The position numbers and the translations under genes were made by a program. The notes beneath the pieces are model-generated. The model made no database searches. It worked only from the letters and a program-made list of their open reading frames with translations, and was not told the origin of the DNA. From positions 46,732 through 110,731 of the forward strand of contig JBAZZX010000004.1 of assembly GCA_041658585.1 (NCBI GenBank): a stretch of 64,000 nt of DNA, written 5' to 3'. This DNA is from DYFC01 sp041658585. GTDB taxonomy: Bacteria > Nitrospirota > Thermodesulfovibrionia > Thermodesulfovibrionales > SM23-35. Shown here one piece after another: positions 41,222 to 50,874 of the stretch (position 1 is its first letter; each line of letters begins with the position of its first letter).

Positions 41222-41506
41222 CTATTGAATGTTCTTTATAAATTCACTTATCGGTATTGCCGACAGCGTAAGGAGCTGTACCGAACCTCTTGCTCCGAGT
41301 TCAACGGACATTTTCATGATAGCAGCATTGTCAGGGGCCTCAACGATATTTACAAAATCATACGGTCCGAGAACGGCAAACTGTTCTTTCACTTTTATGC
41401 CCATTTTGGCAAGTTCCTTGTTGACCTCGAGTATTCTTTTGGGATTCTCCTTGATAGTTTTTCTTCCTTCATCCGTTAAAGTGCTTAAAATAACATAATA
41501 AGCCAT
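41222..41506 (-). CDS. GYD-domain protein
   Basis: The 94-residue protein has the GYD domain signature (AVLGPYDFVNIVEAPDN) and a ferredoxin-like alternation. Function of GYD proteins is not established. AAGGAGG lies before the start. It is a short spacer away from the GGDEF protein on the same strand. Confidence 0.85.
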   Translation of the reverse strand: MAYYVILSTLTDEGRKTIKENPKRILEVNKELAKMGIKVKEQFAVLGPYDFVNIVEAPDNAAIMKMSVELGARGSVQLLTLSAIPISEFIKNIQ

Positions 41507-41526
41507 GACTACCTCCTTTTTGGTTT

Positions 41527-43221
41527 TTATATGAGATGCACGGTTTTGTTCCTGCCGCTTTTTTTCGCCTGATACATTGCACTGTCCGTTCGTTTTACGA
41601 AGCTTTTCATATCGTCGTGAGGATGAAATTCAGTGACACCGAGGCTGACGGTTTTGGTGACAATTTCGGGGTGACCGTCGAGGGTAAAGGGATAAAACTC
41701 GGCCTGCGCAACTGTTCTGCGTATCCTTTCCGCCACAATAATAGCGTCCGGATATTTTGTTTCCGGTAAAAGGACCGAGAATTCTTCGCCTCCGTACCTG
41801 AAGGCCTTATCAATGTCCCTTACGCTTCTCAGGATAATCTCTCCTATTGTTTTGAGAACGAAATCTCCTTCCCAATGCCCGTATTTATCATTAAATTCTT
41901 TAAAAAAGTCTATATCAAGAAACAGCATAGATAAAGGCCTGCTATGTCTCTTTGCCCTTTCGATCTCTTTAGTGATTTCATCGTAGAAATATCTCTGATT
42001 AAAAAGGCCGGTGAGGTCATCGGTTATTATGAGACGCTGCAGTTCCGCTTCGGTTTTTTTCCTTTCAGTAATGTCTCTGAGGGTAACAAGCGCGGCGGGT
42101 TTGTCTTCAAACCGAATGTGGGTCAACAAGACTTCCATGTATATGCCTTCTTCATTTTTGGAAACCATTCTCAGTTCAAGCGGTGATTCGATGGATTTGC
42201 AAGCGATTATTTTTTTGAGGTTCTCTGAAAACAATTCTCTGCTTTCGGGATAGAAAAACCTGAGAATATCCTTGCCTACCATCTCTTTCTCGTAATAATT
42301 CAGGATTTTAAGCAGGTTCGGATTGACGAATTGAATAAGTCCGTCCCGGACAATCATAATCCCTTCGAGCGCCTGCTCTACGAGGGTCCTGTATTTCAAT
42401 TCCGATTCCACCAGGGCTTTTGATTTTTCCTTAAGCATATTTTTTAAAATAGCGATATAATCGGACCTTAAATTCTTGATAATATCACTCTTTGTAATTA
42501 TGCCTATTGCATCACCGTTGTAATCGACAATTGTAAGGCTTCTTGTGCCGTTTTCATCCATGAACTTGACGGCGTCATAGAGATTGATATCTTTATTGGC
42601 GGTAACGACGGGCGAGCCCATTATATTTTCAATATTATTTGAGATAGCATCCTCTGCTATCGCTCTGGTGATGTCACGCTCCGCAATTATCCCTGCCGGT
42701 TTATTCCCTTTGAGTACCAAAACGCAGCTTATCCGGTTGTCCGCCATGAGCGATACGGCTTTTGTAAGGGTGTCGTTTTCACCGACGGCGAATATTTTAC
42801 GGTTCATTATCTGCTCCGCTGTTTTGAAGCTCACAAAGGAGTCAATGCTCAGGTTTTTGATAATATCAGTCTGTGTGACGATCCCGATTACCTTATGTTC
42901 ATCATCAACCACTACGAGTCTTCTAAGGCTGTTGATGACCATAAGGTTGGCCGCCTCGGGGACCTCGGTCTCTTCAGAAACGGCAATTACCGGGCTTCTC
43001 ATCACAGATTGCAACTGGACGGTATCAAATTCAACGTTGTTTCCCTTCAAGAAAATAATGTCCCTCTCGGTTAAAATGCCTATAGGCTTGCCGTCTTTTA
43101 TGATAACAATGCAACTCACATTATGGGAGTTCATTTTTTTAACGGCGGATTTTAGGGATTCATCAGGCCCCAACGTAATCACGTCTCTGGACATGATCAC
43201 TTTTATAGTATGTAATTCCAT
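41527..43221 (-). CDS. CBS-PAS-GGDEF diguanylate cyclase
   Basis: The 564-residue protein has four CBS repeats (for example VMSRDVITLGPDESL, SCIVIIKDGKPIGILTERDI), a PAS domain (YRTLVEQALEGIMIVRDGLIQ) and a C-terminal GGDEF domain with the active motif RYGGEEFS and an upstream RDID that fits the RxxD inhibitory site. It should make c-di-GMP, gated by an adenine nucleotide or other ligand at CBS. No membrane segments are seen. Confidence 0.93.
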   Translation of the reverse strand: MELHTIKVIMSRDVITLGPDESLKSAVKKMNSHNVSCIVIIKDGKPIGILTERDIIFLKGNNVEFDTVQLQSVMRSPVIAVSEETEVPEAANLMVINSLRRLVVVDDEHKVIGIVTQTDIIKNLSIDSFVSFKTAEQIMNRKIFAVGENDTLTKAVSLMADNRISCVLVLKGNKPAGIIAERDITRAIAEDAISNNIENIMGSPVVTANKDINLYDAVKFMDENGTRSLTIVDYNGDAIGIITKSDIIKNLRSDYIAILKNMLKEKSKALVESELKYRTLVEQALEGIMIVRDGLIQFVNPNLLKILNYYEKEMVGKDILRFFYPESRELFSENLKKIIACKSIESPLELRMVSKNEEGIYMEVLLTHIRFEDKPAALVTLRDITERKKTEAELQRLIITDDLTGLFNQRYFYDEITKEIERAKRHSRPLSMLFLDIDFFKEFNDKYGHWEGDFVLKTIGEIILRSVRDIDKAFRYGGEEFSVLLPETKYPDAIIVAERIRRTVAQAEFYPFTLDGHPEIVTKTVSLGVTEFHPHDDMKSFVKRTDSAMYQAKKSGRNKTVHLI

Positions 43222-43376
43222 TAATCCTCCTGAAAAATGTTTCTTCCGGCATTCCCGTGGGTGTTATAACCACAGAGGCACGGAGATACGGAACTGCTGT
43301 GGAGAATCGCTTTTTTAGTTATGAACAAATTATATCTTAAATTGACATTTCTTGATAGTCTTTGCTTAAATTAAGC

Positions 43377-44207
43377 ATGTGGGATTATACGGACAAGGTA
43401 AGAGAATTCTTTCTGAACCCGAAAAATATCGGTGAAGTTGAAAATCCTGACGGCGTAGGCGACGTCGGTAGCATTGTCTGCGGTGACGCGCTTCGGTTAA
43501 CGCTCAGGATTGATAAAGAAACGAACAGGATTACGGACGCAAAATTCCAGACCTTCGGCTGCGCAAGCGCCATAGCAAGCTCATCGGCGCTTACAGAGCT
43601 TATCAAAGGTAAAACGGTTGATGAGGCCCTGAAGGTAACAAATCAGGACATCGCCGATTTTTTAGGCGGACTTCCAAAAGAAAAGATGCACTGTTCGGTA
43701 ATGGGAAGAGAGGCTTTGGAAGCGGCGGTTGCAAACTATAAAGGCATACCGGTAACTATCGAGGAAGAAGGAAAGTTAGTTTGCAAATGTTTCAATGTAA
43801 CGGAAGAGAAGATAAGAAAAGTTGCGATAGAAAATCATCTCACAACCGTGGATGAGATTACTGATTTTACAAAGGCAGGCGGCGGCTGCGGCGAGTGCAA
43901 GCCTGAGATAGAAGAGATATTGAGGGACATATGGTCGCTGAAAACTCCGGAAAAGCCGTCAGCGCCCAAAAAGCTTACAAACCTGCAGAAGATTGCTCTG
44001 ATACAGGAGATTATCGAAAGGGAAATCAGGCCCGGACTTCAGGCAGACGGAGGAGATATTGAATTGATCGATATTGACGGTAATAAAGTGGCAGTGGCGC
44101 TTCGCGGCATGTGTACGGGCTGTGTGATGTCCGGAGTGACACTGGAAGGTATCCAGTCCAAGCTCAGGGAATTAGTCAGCGACGGCATTGTTGTGGAGGC
44201 CCAATGA
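43377..44207 (+). CDS. nifU: Fe-S cluster assembly scaffold NifU
   Basis: I chose the ATG at 43377 (MWDYTDKVREFFLNPKN), the typical NifU N-terminus. The 276-residue protein has the scaffold domain (GSIVCGDALRL, FQTFGCASAIASSSAL, KMHCSV), a central 2Fe-2S BFD-like domain (VCKCFNVTEEKI, GGGCGECKPEI) and a C-terminal NifU domain (GMCTGCVMSGVTL). It partners NifS, with which it overlaps (ATGA). Confidence 0.95.
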   Translation: MWDYTDKVREFFLNPKNIGEVENPDGVGDVGSIVCGDALRLTLRIDKETNRITDAKFQTFGCASAIASSSALTELIKGKTVDEALKVTNQDIADFLGGLPKEKMHCSVMGREALEAAVANYKGIPVTIEEEGKLVCKCFNVTEEKIRKVAIENHLTTVDEITDFTKAGGGCGECKPEIEEILRDIWSLKTPEKPSAPKKLTNLQKIALIQEIIEREIRPGLQADGGDIELIDIDGNKVAVALRGMCTGCVMSGVTLEGIQSKLRELVSDGIVVEAQ

Positions 44208-45388
44208 ACACTATCTATCTCGACAATAACGCAACCACTCAGGTAGCTCCACAAGTACTTGAAGAAATGTTCCCCTACCTTAGAGATTTTTACGGAAACC
44301 CTTCGAGTATGCATACCTTTGGCGGTCAACTCCACAAGAAGATAGAAGAGGCAAGGGAAAGGGTCGCTCAACTTCTTGGCGCTGAACCGGAAGAGATCAT
44401 TTTTACAAGCTGCGGTACGGAAAGCGACAACACAGCAATAATGAGCGCTGCCGAATCATTTCCCCAAAAGAGACATATCATTACGACACGGGTTGAACAC
44501 CCTGCGGTGTTAAGTTTCTGCAAACATCTGGCTCGAAAAGGATACAGGATAACATTCCTTCCGGTGAACAACCAGGGACAATTAAATATTGATGATTTGA
44601 TAAAAGTTATTGCAGATGATACGGCGGTTGTCTCGGTAATGTTTGCCAATAACGAAATCGGAAATATCTTTCCTATTCATCAGGTCGGCGAGATACTCAG
44701 AGACAGAAAGGTATTGTTTCATACAGATGCGGTGCAGGCAGTCGGCAAGATACCGATAGACACAAAAAAGCTGCCGGTTGATATGCTCTCGCTCTCCGGT
44801 CACAAACTCCATGCGCCCAAAGGGATAGGCGCACTGTATGTAAGGAAAAAGACAAGGTTTAATCCGTACCTTATCGGAGGTCACCAGGAAAGGGGAAGAA
44901 GGGCAGGCACGGAGAATGTAGCTTCAATCATAGCGCTGGGGAAGGCCTGTGAGCTTGCAATGAAAGACATTGAGAAAGAATCCGCCTGGCTGTCACGCTT
45001 GCGGGACAAACTTGAACAGGCCCTCCTGAAATCCAGTTCCGACACGCGGATAAACGGTGATGTTACAAGCAGGCTTCCGAATACATCAAACATAAGTTTT
45101 GAATATGTAGAGGGAGAGGCCATTCTCCTGAGGTTGAACGAATACGGCATATGCGCTTCATCAGGTTCCGCCTGCACTTCCGGATCTCTTGAACCCTCTC
45201 ACGTATTGAGGGCAATAGGGGTCCCTTTTACGGCAATACACGGTTCAATCAGATTTTCGTTAAGCAGATATAATACCGAAGAAGAGATCGATAAAGTCAT
45301 AGAAATTGTGCCCGGGATTATAAAAGATTTGAGAATGCTTTCACCCTTCGGCAGAGACAAGCTGAGCGGTACGCTTAAGTGTCCCTGA
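44204..45388 (+). CDS. nifS: Cysteine desulfurase NifS
   Basis: This PLP enzyme takes sulfur from cysteine for cluster assembly. The ATG at 44204 (MNTIYLDNNATTQV) overlaps nifU. The PLP Lys is in SLSGHKLHAPKG, the catalytic Cys in SSGSACTSGSLEPSHVL, and HTDAVQAVG binds PLP. The C-terminus overlaps the neighbouring gene on the other strand by 14 bases. Confidence 0.96.
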   Translation: MNTIYLDNNATTQVAPQVLEEMFPYLRDFYGNPSSMHTFGGQLHKKIEEARERVAQLLGAEPEEIIFTSCGTESDNTAIMSAAESFPQKRHIITTRVEHPAVLSFCKHLARKGYRITFLPVNNQGQLNIDDLIKVIADDTAVVSVMFANNEIGNIFPIHQVGEILRDRKVLFHTDAVQAVGKIPIDTKKLPVDMLSLSGHKLHAPKGIGALYVRKKTRFNPYLIGGHQERGRRAGTENVASIIALGKACELAMKDIEKESAWLSRLRDKLEQALLKSSSDTRINGDVTSRLPNTSNISFEYVEGEAILLRLNEYGICASSGSACTSGSLEPSHVLRAIGVPFTAIHGSIRFSLSRYNTEEEIDKVIEIVPGIIKDLRMLSPFGRDKLSGTLKCP

Positions 45389-46211
45389 TACGCCGCTTTT
45401 TGAACCTTTCATATTTGCCGGTATCTATCTTAATAGGCTTAAAAAGAAAAGCCTTGAATTCATTTGAGATCATTCTTCTCCCGTGCTTTTTGCCGCACGG
45501 GTTGATATTCACAACCTCTGATTTATCGAGGTTCTGAAAGAGATCGATAATCTTATCGAGGGATTCCTGATGCAGCTTTTCTATGCTTTCCCTCATCGGC
45601 ATGGATGTTATGAGATTTTTGTCGATAAAATCGGCAATTTTTTCGCGGTTGAGCACTGAAAGATATACCATACCCTTCAGTATCCTTTTATTTGTCTTGA
45701 AGGAAAAAAGAAAGCGGTTCAGGGAATGCTCAAGGAATAAATCGTTCCGCAGTTGCGTTTCTTTATCAATTGCAATAGCCTGCGACCAGTATTTCTTGTC
45801 GATAATGCAGTCAGCTTTCAGTTCCAGTAATGTATGTCCGATATTCTTTTTTTCAGCGGTATAAATGGTGTGGGCAACCGTATCTGCCGCGAGATGGCTC
45901 ATATATCCATAGACAAATGCCTTCTGCTGTTTTGTCTCGGCAGCTTTAAGAAGTTCGAAGACGAAATCCCAGTTATGTGAATTTTTATGTTCAGGCACGT
46001 ACTTTTTTCCGACAACAAGGTCTGCCATTAGTGTGCCGTAAAGAAAATCTTTTCTGTGTTTTCGTATAATTTTCAGTATTCCTGCAGGAATAAGGGCGCC
46101 GAGGGATAAAAGCTCATTACCGAGATAAACATGCGTTAACGGACCCCAGGCAAAGGCCATTGTTGGCAATAGCATAAATACTATTAATAACAATAACTTA
46201 AGTATAATCAT
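45375..46211 (-). CDS. Zinc-dependent phospholipase C-like protein
   Basis: The 278-residue protein starts with a signal peptide (residues ~1-21, MAFA|WGP). Candidate zinc ligands are the new N-terminal Trp, His in THVYLGNE, Asp in TLMADLV, and His in GYMSHLAADTVAH, as in the Zn-dependent PLC/nuclease P1 fold. Substrate unproven. It overlaps pepA by 4 bases on the same strand. Confidence 0.8.
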   Translation of the reverse strand: MIILKLLLLIVFMLLPTMAFAWGPLTHVYLGNELLSLGALIPAGILKIIRKHRKDFLYGTLMADLVVGKKYVPEHKNSHNWDFVFELLKAAETKQQKAFVYGYMSHLAADTVAHTIYTAEKKNIGHTLLELKADCIIDKKYWSQAIAIDKETQLRNDLFLEHSLNRFLFSFKTNKRILKGMVYLSVLNREKIADFIDKNLITSMPMRESIEKLHQESLDKIIDLFQNLDKSEVVNINPCGKKHGRRMISNEFKAFLFKPIKIDTGKYERFKKRRIRDT

Positions 46212-47659
46212 TTAAAGTTGTTTATTAAATTAAAAAGAAGCCTTACGCCGATGCCGGTAGCACCTTTGGGAATATAAGGTTTATCTTTTTTAATATATGC
46301 AGTGCCTGCGATATCGAGGTGTACCCATGGGGTATCACCGGCAAATTCGTGGAGAAAGCATGCCGATGATGACAATGAGCCTTGCTTGCCTCCCGAGTTC
46401 TTGAGATCGGCAATATCGCTCTTTATATATTCTTTATATTCCTCATAAAGGGGCATTTCCCATACCCGTTCATGGACGCTATCACCTGATTGTTTCATTC
46501 TTTCAAGCATTTCTTTGTTGTTACCCATCATTGCTATTACAACATTACCAAAGGCAATTGAACACGCTCCTGTCAGGGTGGCGATATCTATAATAGCCTT
46601 TGGTTTATAACGCTTTGCGTATCCGATTGCATCGGCGAGTGTCATCCGTCCTTCAGCGTCGGTGCTGATTATCTCGATGGTCTTCCCGTCTATTGCCCTT
46701 ACAACATCTCCCGGCCTTGAGGCTGAACCGCCAGGCAGATTTTCCGTTGCAGGCAATATACCGATCAGATGAACGGGCAGGTCCAGTTCGGAAACGGCCT
46801 TCATAATGCCAAGTACGGCGGCCCCTCCGGCCATATCATATTTCATTTTTTCCATGCCGTCGGACGGCTTTATCGATAAACCGCCGCTGTCAAAGGTGAT
46901 GGCTTTTCCGATGAGCACGATAGCATCTTTTTTCGATCCCTTATATTCAAGAAGGATAAATTTTAAAGGCTGATTTGATCCTCCGGCAACAGACAGATAA
47001 GAGAACATGCCAAGTTTTTCAATATCTTTTCTCTCCAGGACTGTTACGGTAAAATTCTTTTTCTTCAGTGTCAGCGCCGCTTTTGCAAGATCAGCCGGAG
47101 TCATATCATTGGCAGGCGTATTGACCAGGTCCCTTGCAAAACAGACTGATGAGGCGACTGTTTTAGCCATGGAAAGCTCATCTGCTAATTTTCTTGAAGT
47201 TTTTGAGAGTATATAAAGGGCATCGATTTCCCTGATATCCTTTTCTTTTTGATATTTCCGGAAGGTATAAAGTCCAAGCAAAGCCCCTTCAACAAAGTTG
47301 ACCGGCGAGATGTTAAGGGTTGGAAAAAAGCCGGCGGACAAAGCAACTTTTTTCATGCCCCTGTCACGCAGACCGGCTAATGCTTTACCGCCGGCCTGTC
47401 TAATCTTTTCCGGCGAGATACCCGCTTTCTTGCCCAGACCGGCAAGGCAGATTCTTTCAGGTTTCATATCTTCCGGCGCGGAAACCAGAAGGACTTCATT
47501 TTGTTTGCCGGAGAATTCTCCCGAGAATGCTTTTTTGATCGCTTTTGAAAGGGATGGATGCAAATGCTCATAAAGCCCTGAATCTCCCTCTGCAAAAGGA
47601 AGAATCAGGGCGTCACAAATGCAATCTTCCTCTCTTATGTCCTTTATGTAAATTTTCAT
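46208..47659 (-). CDS. pepA: Leucyl aminopeptidase (PepA, M17)
   Basis: The 483-residue protein is a cytosolic two-metal aminopeptidase. Metal ligands are in GKAITFDSGGLSIKP, DMAGGAAV and STDAEGRMTLAD. I start it at the ATG at 47659 (MKIYIKD). The open frame continues to 47896 but runs through a dispersed palindromic repeat, whose translation is the common SREGGNP peptide, so that extension is unlikely. Confidence 0.9.
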   Translation of the reverse strand: MKIYIKDIREEDCICDALILPFAEGDSGLYEHLHPSLSKAIKKAFSGEFSGKQNEVLLVSAPEDMKPERICLAGLGKKAGISPEKIRQAGGKALAGLRDRGMKKVALSAGFFPTLNISPVNFVEGALLGLYTFRKYQKEKDIREIDALYILSKTSRKLADELSMAKTVASSVCFARDLVNTPANDMTPADLAKAALTLKKKNFTVTVLERKDIEKLGMFSYLSVAGGSNQPLKFILLEYKGSKKDAIVLIGKAITFDSGGLSIKPSDGMEKMKYDMAGGAAVLGIMKAVSELDLPVHLIGILPATENLPGGSASRPGDVVRAIDGKTIEIISTDAEGRMTLADAIGYAKRYKPKAIIDIATLTGACSIAFGNVVIAMMGNNKEMLERMKQSGDSVHERVWEMPLYEEYKEYIKSDIADLKNSGGKQGSLSSSACFLHEFAGDTPWVHLDIAGTAYIKKDKPYIPKGATGIGVRLLFNLINNFK

Positions 47660-47720
47660 TATCTTTAATGACCACATTAATTGTAGCTGATTGTTTTTAA
47701 TAGTAGCAAGTTTGACAACA

Positions 47721-47838
47721 TCGCAAAAAGTCCTTTTCATGGCTGTCATTCCCGAAGTCCTTAATCGGGAATCCATTCTTTTCAAGAAGTTGCGCGCACT
47801 TGGATTCCCGCCTTCGCGGGAATGACGACTTTTTACGA
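47721..47838. repeat. Palindromic MITE-like element, family E
   Basis: Ends TCGCAAAAAGTC and GACTTTTTACGA enclose inverted GTCATTCCCG and CGGGAATGAC units, with GGGAATCCA arms inside. The 118-bp block has no real coding sequence, though open frames cross it on both strands. It is the source of the false N-terminal extension of pepA and of the phospholipase D gene. Confidence 0.7.
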
Positions 47839-47905
47839 GTTCATCAAGTTTAAGAATTGCGGACCGGTGATTGACAGTTCGCTTCTTTTTAAGCAATTAT
47901 TGATT

Positions 47906-49066
47906 ATGTCTGCTGATGCAATCGCATGTTTTACAAAAGAAGCCATACAACAGGGTTACGGAATCCCGTTTACGAACGGCAACAGGGTGACCCTTCTATG
48001 GAAGGGCAGAGACTTATTCCATACCATTTTTGACTATGTTCGGAGCGCTAAGGAACTGATATGTCTTGAGTTTTATATCTTCAGAAATGATGAAACAGGC
48101 GCCGAGCTTGCTTCAATCCTTAAACAAAAGGCCTCTGAAGGCGTCAAGGTGTATATCCTCTATGACCATTTCGGTTCTTTCGACACTCCGGGTAAATTCT
48201 GGCGGGAACTCCAAAACGCAGGGGTAAGGATAAGAGCAACTCATCCTTTTAAATGGACAAGGCCTTTTCATTATGTCCACCGCGACCATAAAAAGCTGAT
48301 CATAATTGACGGGGTGAAGGCGTTTACCGGAGGATTGAACATTGCCAATGAGTACAGTGGATACCGCAGGTTCAAGAAAATAAAAGGCTGGAGAGACACC
48401 GGTATATTCCTTGAGGGACCGATTGCCAAAATCCTCCTCGATATATTCAAAAGAAGCTGGGAGATATGGAAAGGTGAACCGATTGACTTCAATAAATCTA
48501 TTCAGCCTTTTGAAGACGGCATACCGGCTATCCCGATTTTCACAGACTCTGCCAAAGGCAGAAGGAAGATGAGAAAACTGCTCTATTACAGCATCAACAG
48601 GGCGCGGGAAAGCATTTATCTGACGACGGCTTACTTTACTCCAAGCATAAGGATGCTCTATCTGCTCGAAGATGCAGTATCGAGAGGCGTGAAAGTAAGG
48701 ATGCTTTTACCCGGCAGATCGGACGTTATTTCAGCTCATTATGCGGGCAGAGCTTTTTTCGCAAAACTCTTAAAGAGCGGCGTTGAAATATATAACTACC
48801 GTGGTGAAATACTCCATGCAAAGACTGCTATCCTTGACTGCAACTGGAGCATCATCGGCTCCGCGAATCTGGATTTCCAGTCTCTCAGAAGGAACGACGA
48901 AGGGAACGTCGGTATTATTGATGAAGATTTTGGCAGGCAAATGGCGGAAGTCTTTTATGAGGATTTAAAGCAGTCGGAGCAAATAATTCTCGAAAAGTGG
49001 AAACAGAGGTCTCTATGGGAGAAGCTAAAGGAAAGTTTTTTTGTGATATTCAGAATGAGGCTGTGA
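47906..49066 (+). CDS. Phospholipase D family protein (cardiolipin synthase-like)
   Basis: I start it at the ATG at 47906; the frame opens upstream in the repeat. The 386-residue product has two HKD motifs, HRDHKKLIIIDG and HAKTAILDCNWSIIGSANLD, and conserved ECLEFYIFRND-like and DIPYGRSDV-like segments. Family members such as ClsB/YbhO make cardiolipin from phosphatidylglycerol. It lacks N-terminal transmembrane helices, as ClsB does. Confidence 0.88.
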   Translation: MSADAIACFTKEAIQQGYGIPFTNGNRVTLLWKGRDLFHTIFDYVRSAKELICLEFYIFRNDETGAELASILKQKASEGVKVYILYDHFGSFDTPGKFWRELQNAGVRIRATHPFKWTRPFHYVHRDHKKLIIIDGVKAFTGGLNIANEYSGYRRFKKIKGWRDTGIFLEGPIAKILLDIFKRSWEIWKGEPIDFNKSIQPFEDGIPAIPIFTDSAKGRRKMRKLLYYSINRARESIYLTTAYFTPSIRMLYLLEDAVSRGVKVRMLLPGRSDVISAHYAGRAFFAKLLKSGVEIYNYRGEILHAKTAILDCNWSIIGSANLDFQSLRRNDEGNVGIIDEDFGRQMAEVFYEDLKQSEQIILEKWKQRSLWEKLKESFFVIFRMRL

Positions 49067-49100
49067 CCCGCTTATTTAAAGGTAATTCACCGCCGAAGGC

Positions 49101-49565
49101 TCATGAGGGTTTAGGTGAAAGGATCTTCGGCTTGTCCCTTTTTGCATTGACAATGCAGAAGAATCCGAAAGGTTCATTATAGGGATTTTTCAACTGATGA
49201 ACTATACCGGGTCCGATATATAATGTATCGAGAAAATTTAAGATATGCTTTTTCTTCCCTGTGACGTAAATCCCTTTACCCCTTATGCCAATAACCACAT
49301 GCTCATGTTTATGCATTTCAAGGCTGCTGTGACCTCCGGATGCAATTTCAAAATATCGCACATGGAATTTTACTGATTCACCGTGGTTACCGATCAGGGT
49401 CTGTCTCACAATATCGGCCCAGTCTGTGCCGTGTGATTTGTAATGTTCGGTTTTAATTCCTTTCCATGTAAAGTTGCTTTTATGTTTGTAAAGCCTGCTT
49501 GTATTGTTTTTTTCAGTTATTTTATGAGAATCGAAATCACAGTAAAGCGGTTGTTTTTTTATCAT
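49101..49565 (-). CDS. Cupin-domain protein
   Basis: I chose the ATG at 49565 with AGGAAGG upstream. The 154-residue protein has a cupin barrel with metal-ligand-like positions in GGHSSLEMHKHEHVV and GPGIVHQLKNP. It lies 45 bases downstream of a zinc dehydrogenase on the same strand, so the two may act in one small pathway. Substrate unknown. Confidence 0.78.
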   Translation of the reverse strand: MIKKQPLYCDFDSHKITEKNNTSRLYKHKSNFTWKGIKTEHYKSHGTDWADIVRQTLIGNHGESVKFHVRYFEIASGGHSSLEMHKHEHVVIGIRGKGIYVTGKKKHILNFLDTLYIGPGIVHQLKNPYNEPFGFFCIVNAKRDKPKILSPKPS

Positions 49566-49610
49566 GAAAACCTTCCTGCTAAATTTTATCGCAAACAAAA
49601 GCCCGAGTCA

Positions 49611-50636
49611 TTATTGAAAAGTTATCACAGCTTTTAAAGAATCCCTTGCCTCTGCCGTCAGCCTGAAAGCCTCTGCCGTCTCTTCAATCCGAAACCTGTG
49701 GGTGATAAGCTCTTCAGCCCGTATAGTTCCCTCGGCAATAATATCAAGCGCATCCGCCGTATCAGTCGGGCCGCAGGAATAACTGGTGATTATATTTATG
49801 TCTTTGAAATAGAGATCATTGGGGTTAATGGTAAGTTGTTCTCCCGGTTTGGCCGGAGTAAACAGCACAACTTTTCCGCCGGCGCCTGCCGCAGATAAGC
49901 CCTGCCTCATTGTCTCGGCACTATTAGGTCCGACAATTACCAAGTCTGCCATAGTTTCATTGGTCAAATCTTTCAGCGCATCGATGAGGTCGTTTTTTGA
50001 TACATCGATGACCTCATCAGCGCCGAATTTTTTTGCCTTATTAAGCCTGAAAGGTATCATATCGGCTCCTATGATTCTTTCTGCGCCGTATTTTCTTGAG
50101 AGCAGGATATGCAATTGACCCATCACGCCAAGACCGATAACCAGTACGGTATCGCCATTCCTTATCTTCGCTCTCTTCAACGCTTTGACAACGCAGGCAG
50201 AGGGTTCTATAAATGTCCCGTCCTCAAAACTCAGGTTATCGGGCAGGTTCAGTGTATCGTTTTCAAGATTGATTTCAGGAATTAAGATGTATTCGGAAAT
50301 CCCTCCCGGTTCTATCTTTGTGTTTTTCCAGGTCTCACACTGGACATAATCTCCGCGCCTGCAATGTCTGCAGGTAAAGCACGGCGCATGGTGATGGGTG
50401 AAAACCCTGTCGCCAACTTTAAAAGATGTGACTTCATTGCCGACCTCGACAATTTCTCCGGAAGGTTCATGCCCCAAAACCAATGGCGCCTTCTGTTCGA
50501 TATACCATGGCATAACATCACCGGAACATATGCCGCATGCCTTTGTTTTGAGGAGCGCGTCCCTCGGGCCGATGCGTGGAATTGGAACGTCCTCTATACG
50601 GATATCGTGGAAACTATATAATTTGGCGACTTTCAT
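49611..50636 (-). CDS. Zinc-dependent alcohol/polyol dehydrogenase (MDR family), second copy
   Basis: The 341-residue dehydrogenase has catalytic zinc ligands in ACGICSGD and GHEPSGEIVEVG, structural Cys in PCFTCRHCRRGDYVQCE and the Rossmann GLGVMGQLH. It is a relative of the product at 31023-32027, but not a recent duplicate. Similar genes are annotated as sorbitol, threonine or alcohol dehydrogenases. Confidence 0.85.
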   Translation of the reverse strand: MKVAKLYSFHDIRIEDVPIPRIGPRDALLKTKACGICSGDVMPWYIEQKAPLVLGHEPSGEIVEVGNEVTSFKVGDRVFTHHHAPCFTCRHCRRGDYVQCETWKNTKIEPGGISEYILIPEINLENDTLNLPDNLSFEDGTFIEPSACVVKALKRAKIRNGDTVLVIGLGVMGQLHILLSRKYGAERIIGADMIPFRLNKAKKFGADEVIDVSKNDLIDALKDLTNETMADLVIVGPNSAETMRQGLSAAGAGGKVVLFTPAKPGEQLTINPNDLYFKDINIITSYSCGPTDTADALDIIAEGTIRAEELITHRFRIEETAEAFRLTAEARDSLKAVITFQ

Positions 50637-50723
50637 AGAATATTAATAGTTATAAAAAACTACAGTATTTATTAGTAAGTTTTGAATGTCAATTCAATTA
50701 TCCTAAACATTGCAAAAAAGTCT

Positions 50724-50871
50724 TACTAAGGAGTTCATAAGTAAAGCCACACACCCTCACCCTTGCCCTCTCCCCTCAAGGGAGAGGGGACTTAAGAATT
50801 GCCCCTCCCTTGAGGGGAGGGGATAAAGGGGAGGGTGTTTAAATGTGTCCTTACTTATGAACTCCTTAGTA
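50724..50871. repeat. MITE-like element, family B, copy 1
   Basis: The 148-bp element begins TACTAAGGAGTTCATAAGTA and ends in its inverse, with TA at each end. The interior is inverted GC-rich sequence (CCCTCTCCCCTCAAGGGAG). It matches the copy at 60693-60840, which has the same length and lies in the opposite orientation. TA flanks fit a Tc1/IS630-type element, though no transposase is present. Confidence 0.75.
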
Positions 50872-50874
50872 AAT

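Noticed and set aside
47659..47896. N-terminal extension of pepA
   Set aside because: It crosses a dispersed palindromic repeat and encodes the common SREGGNP repeat peptide; family similarity starts at 47659.
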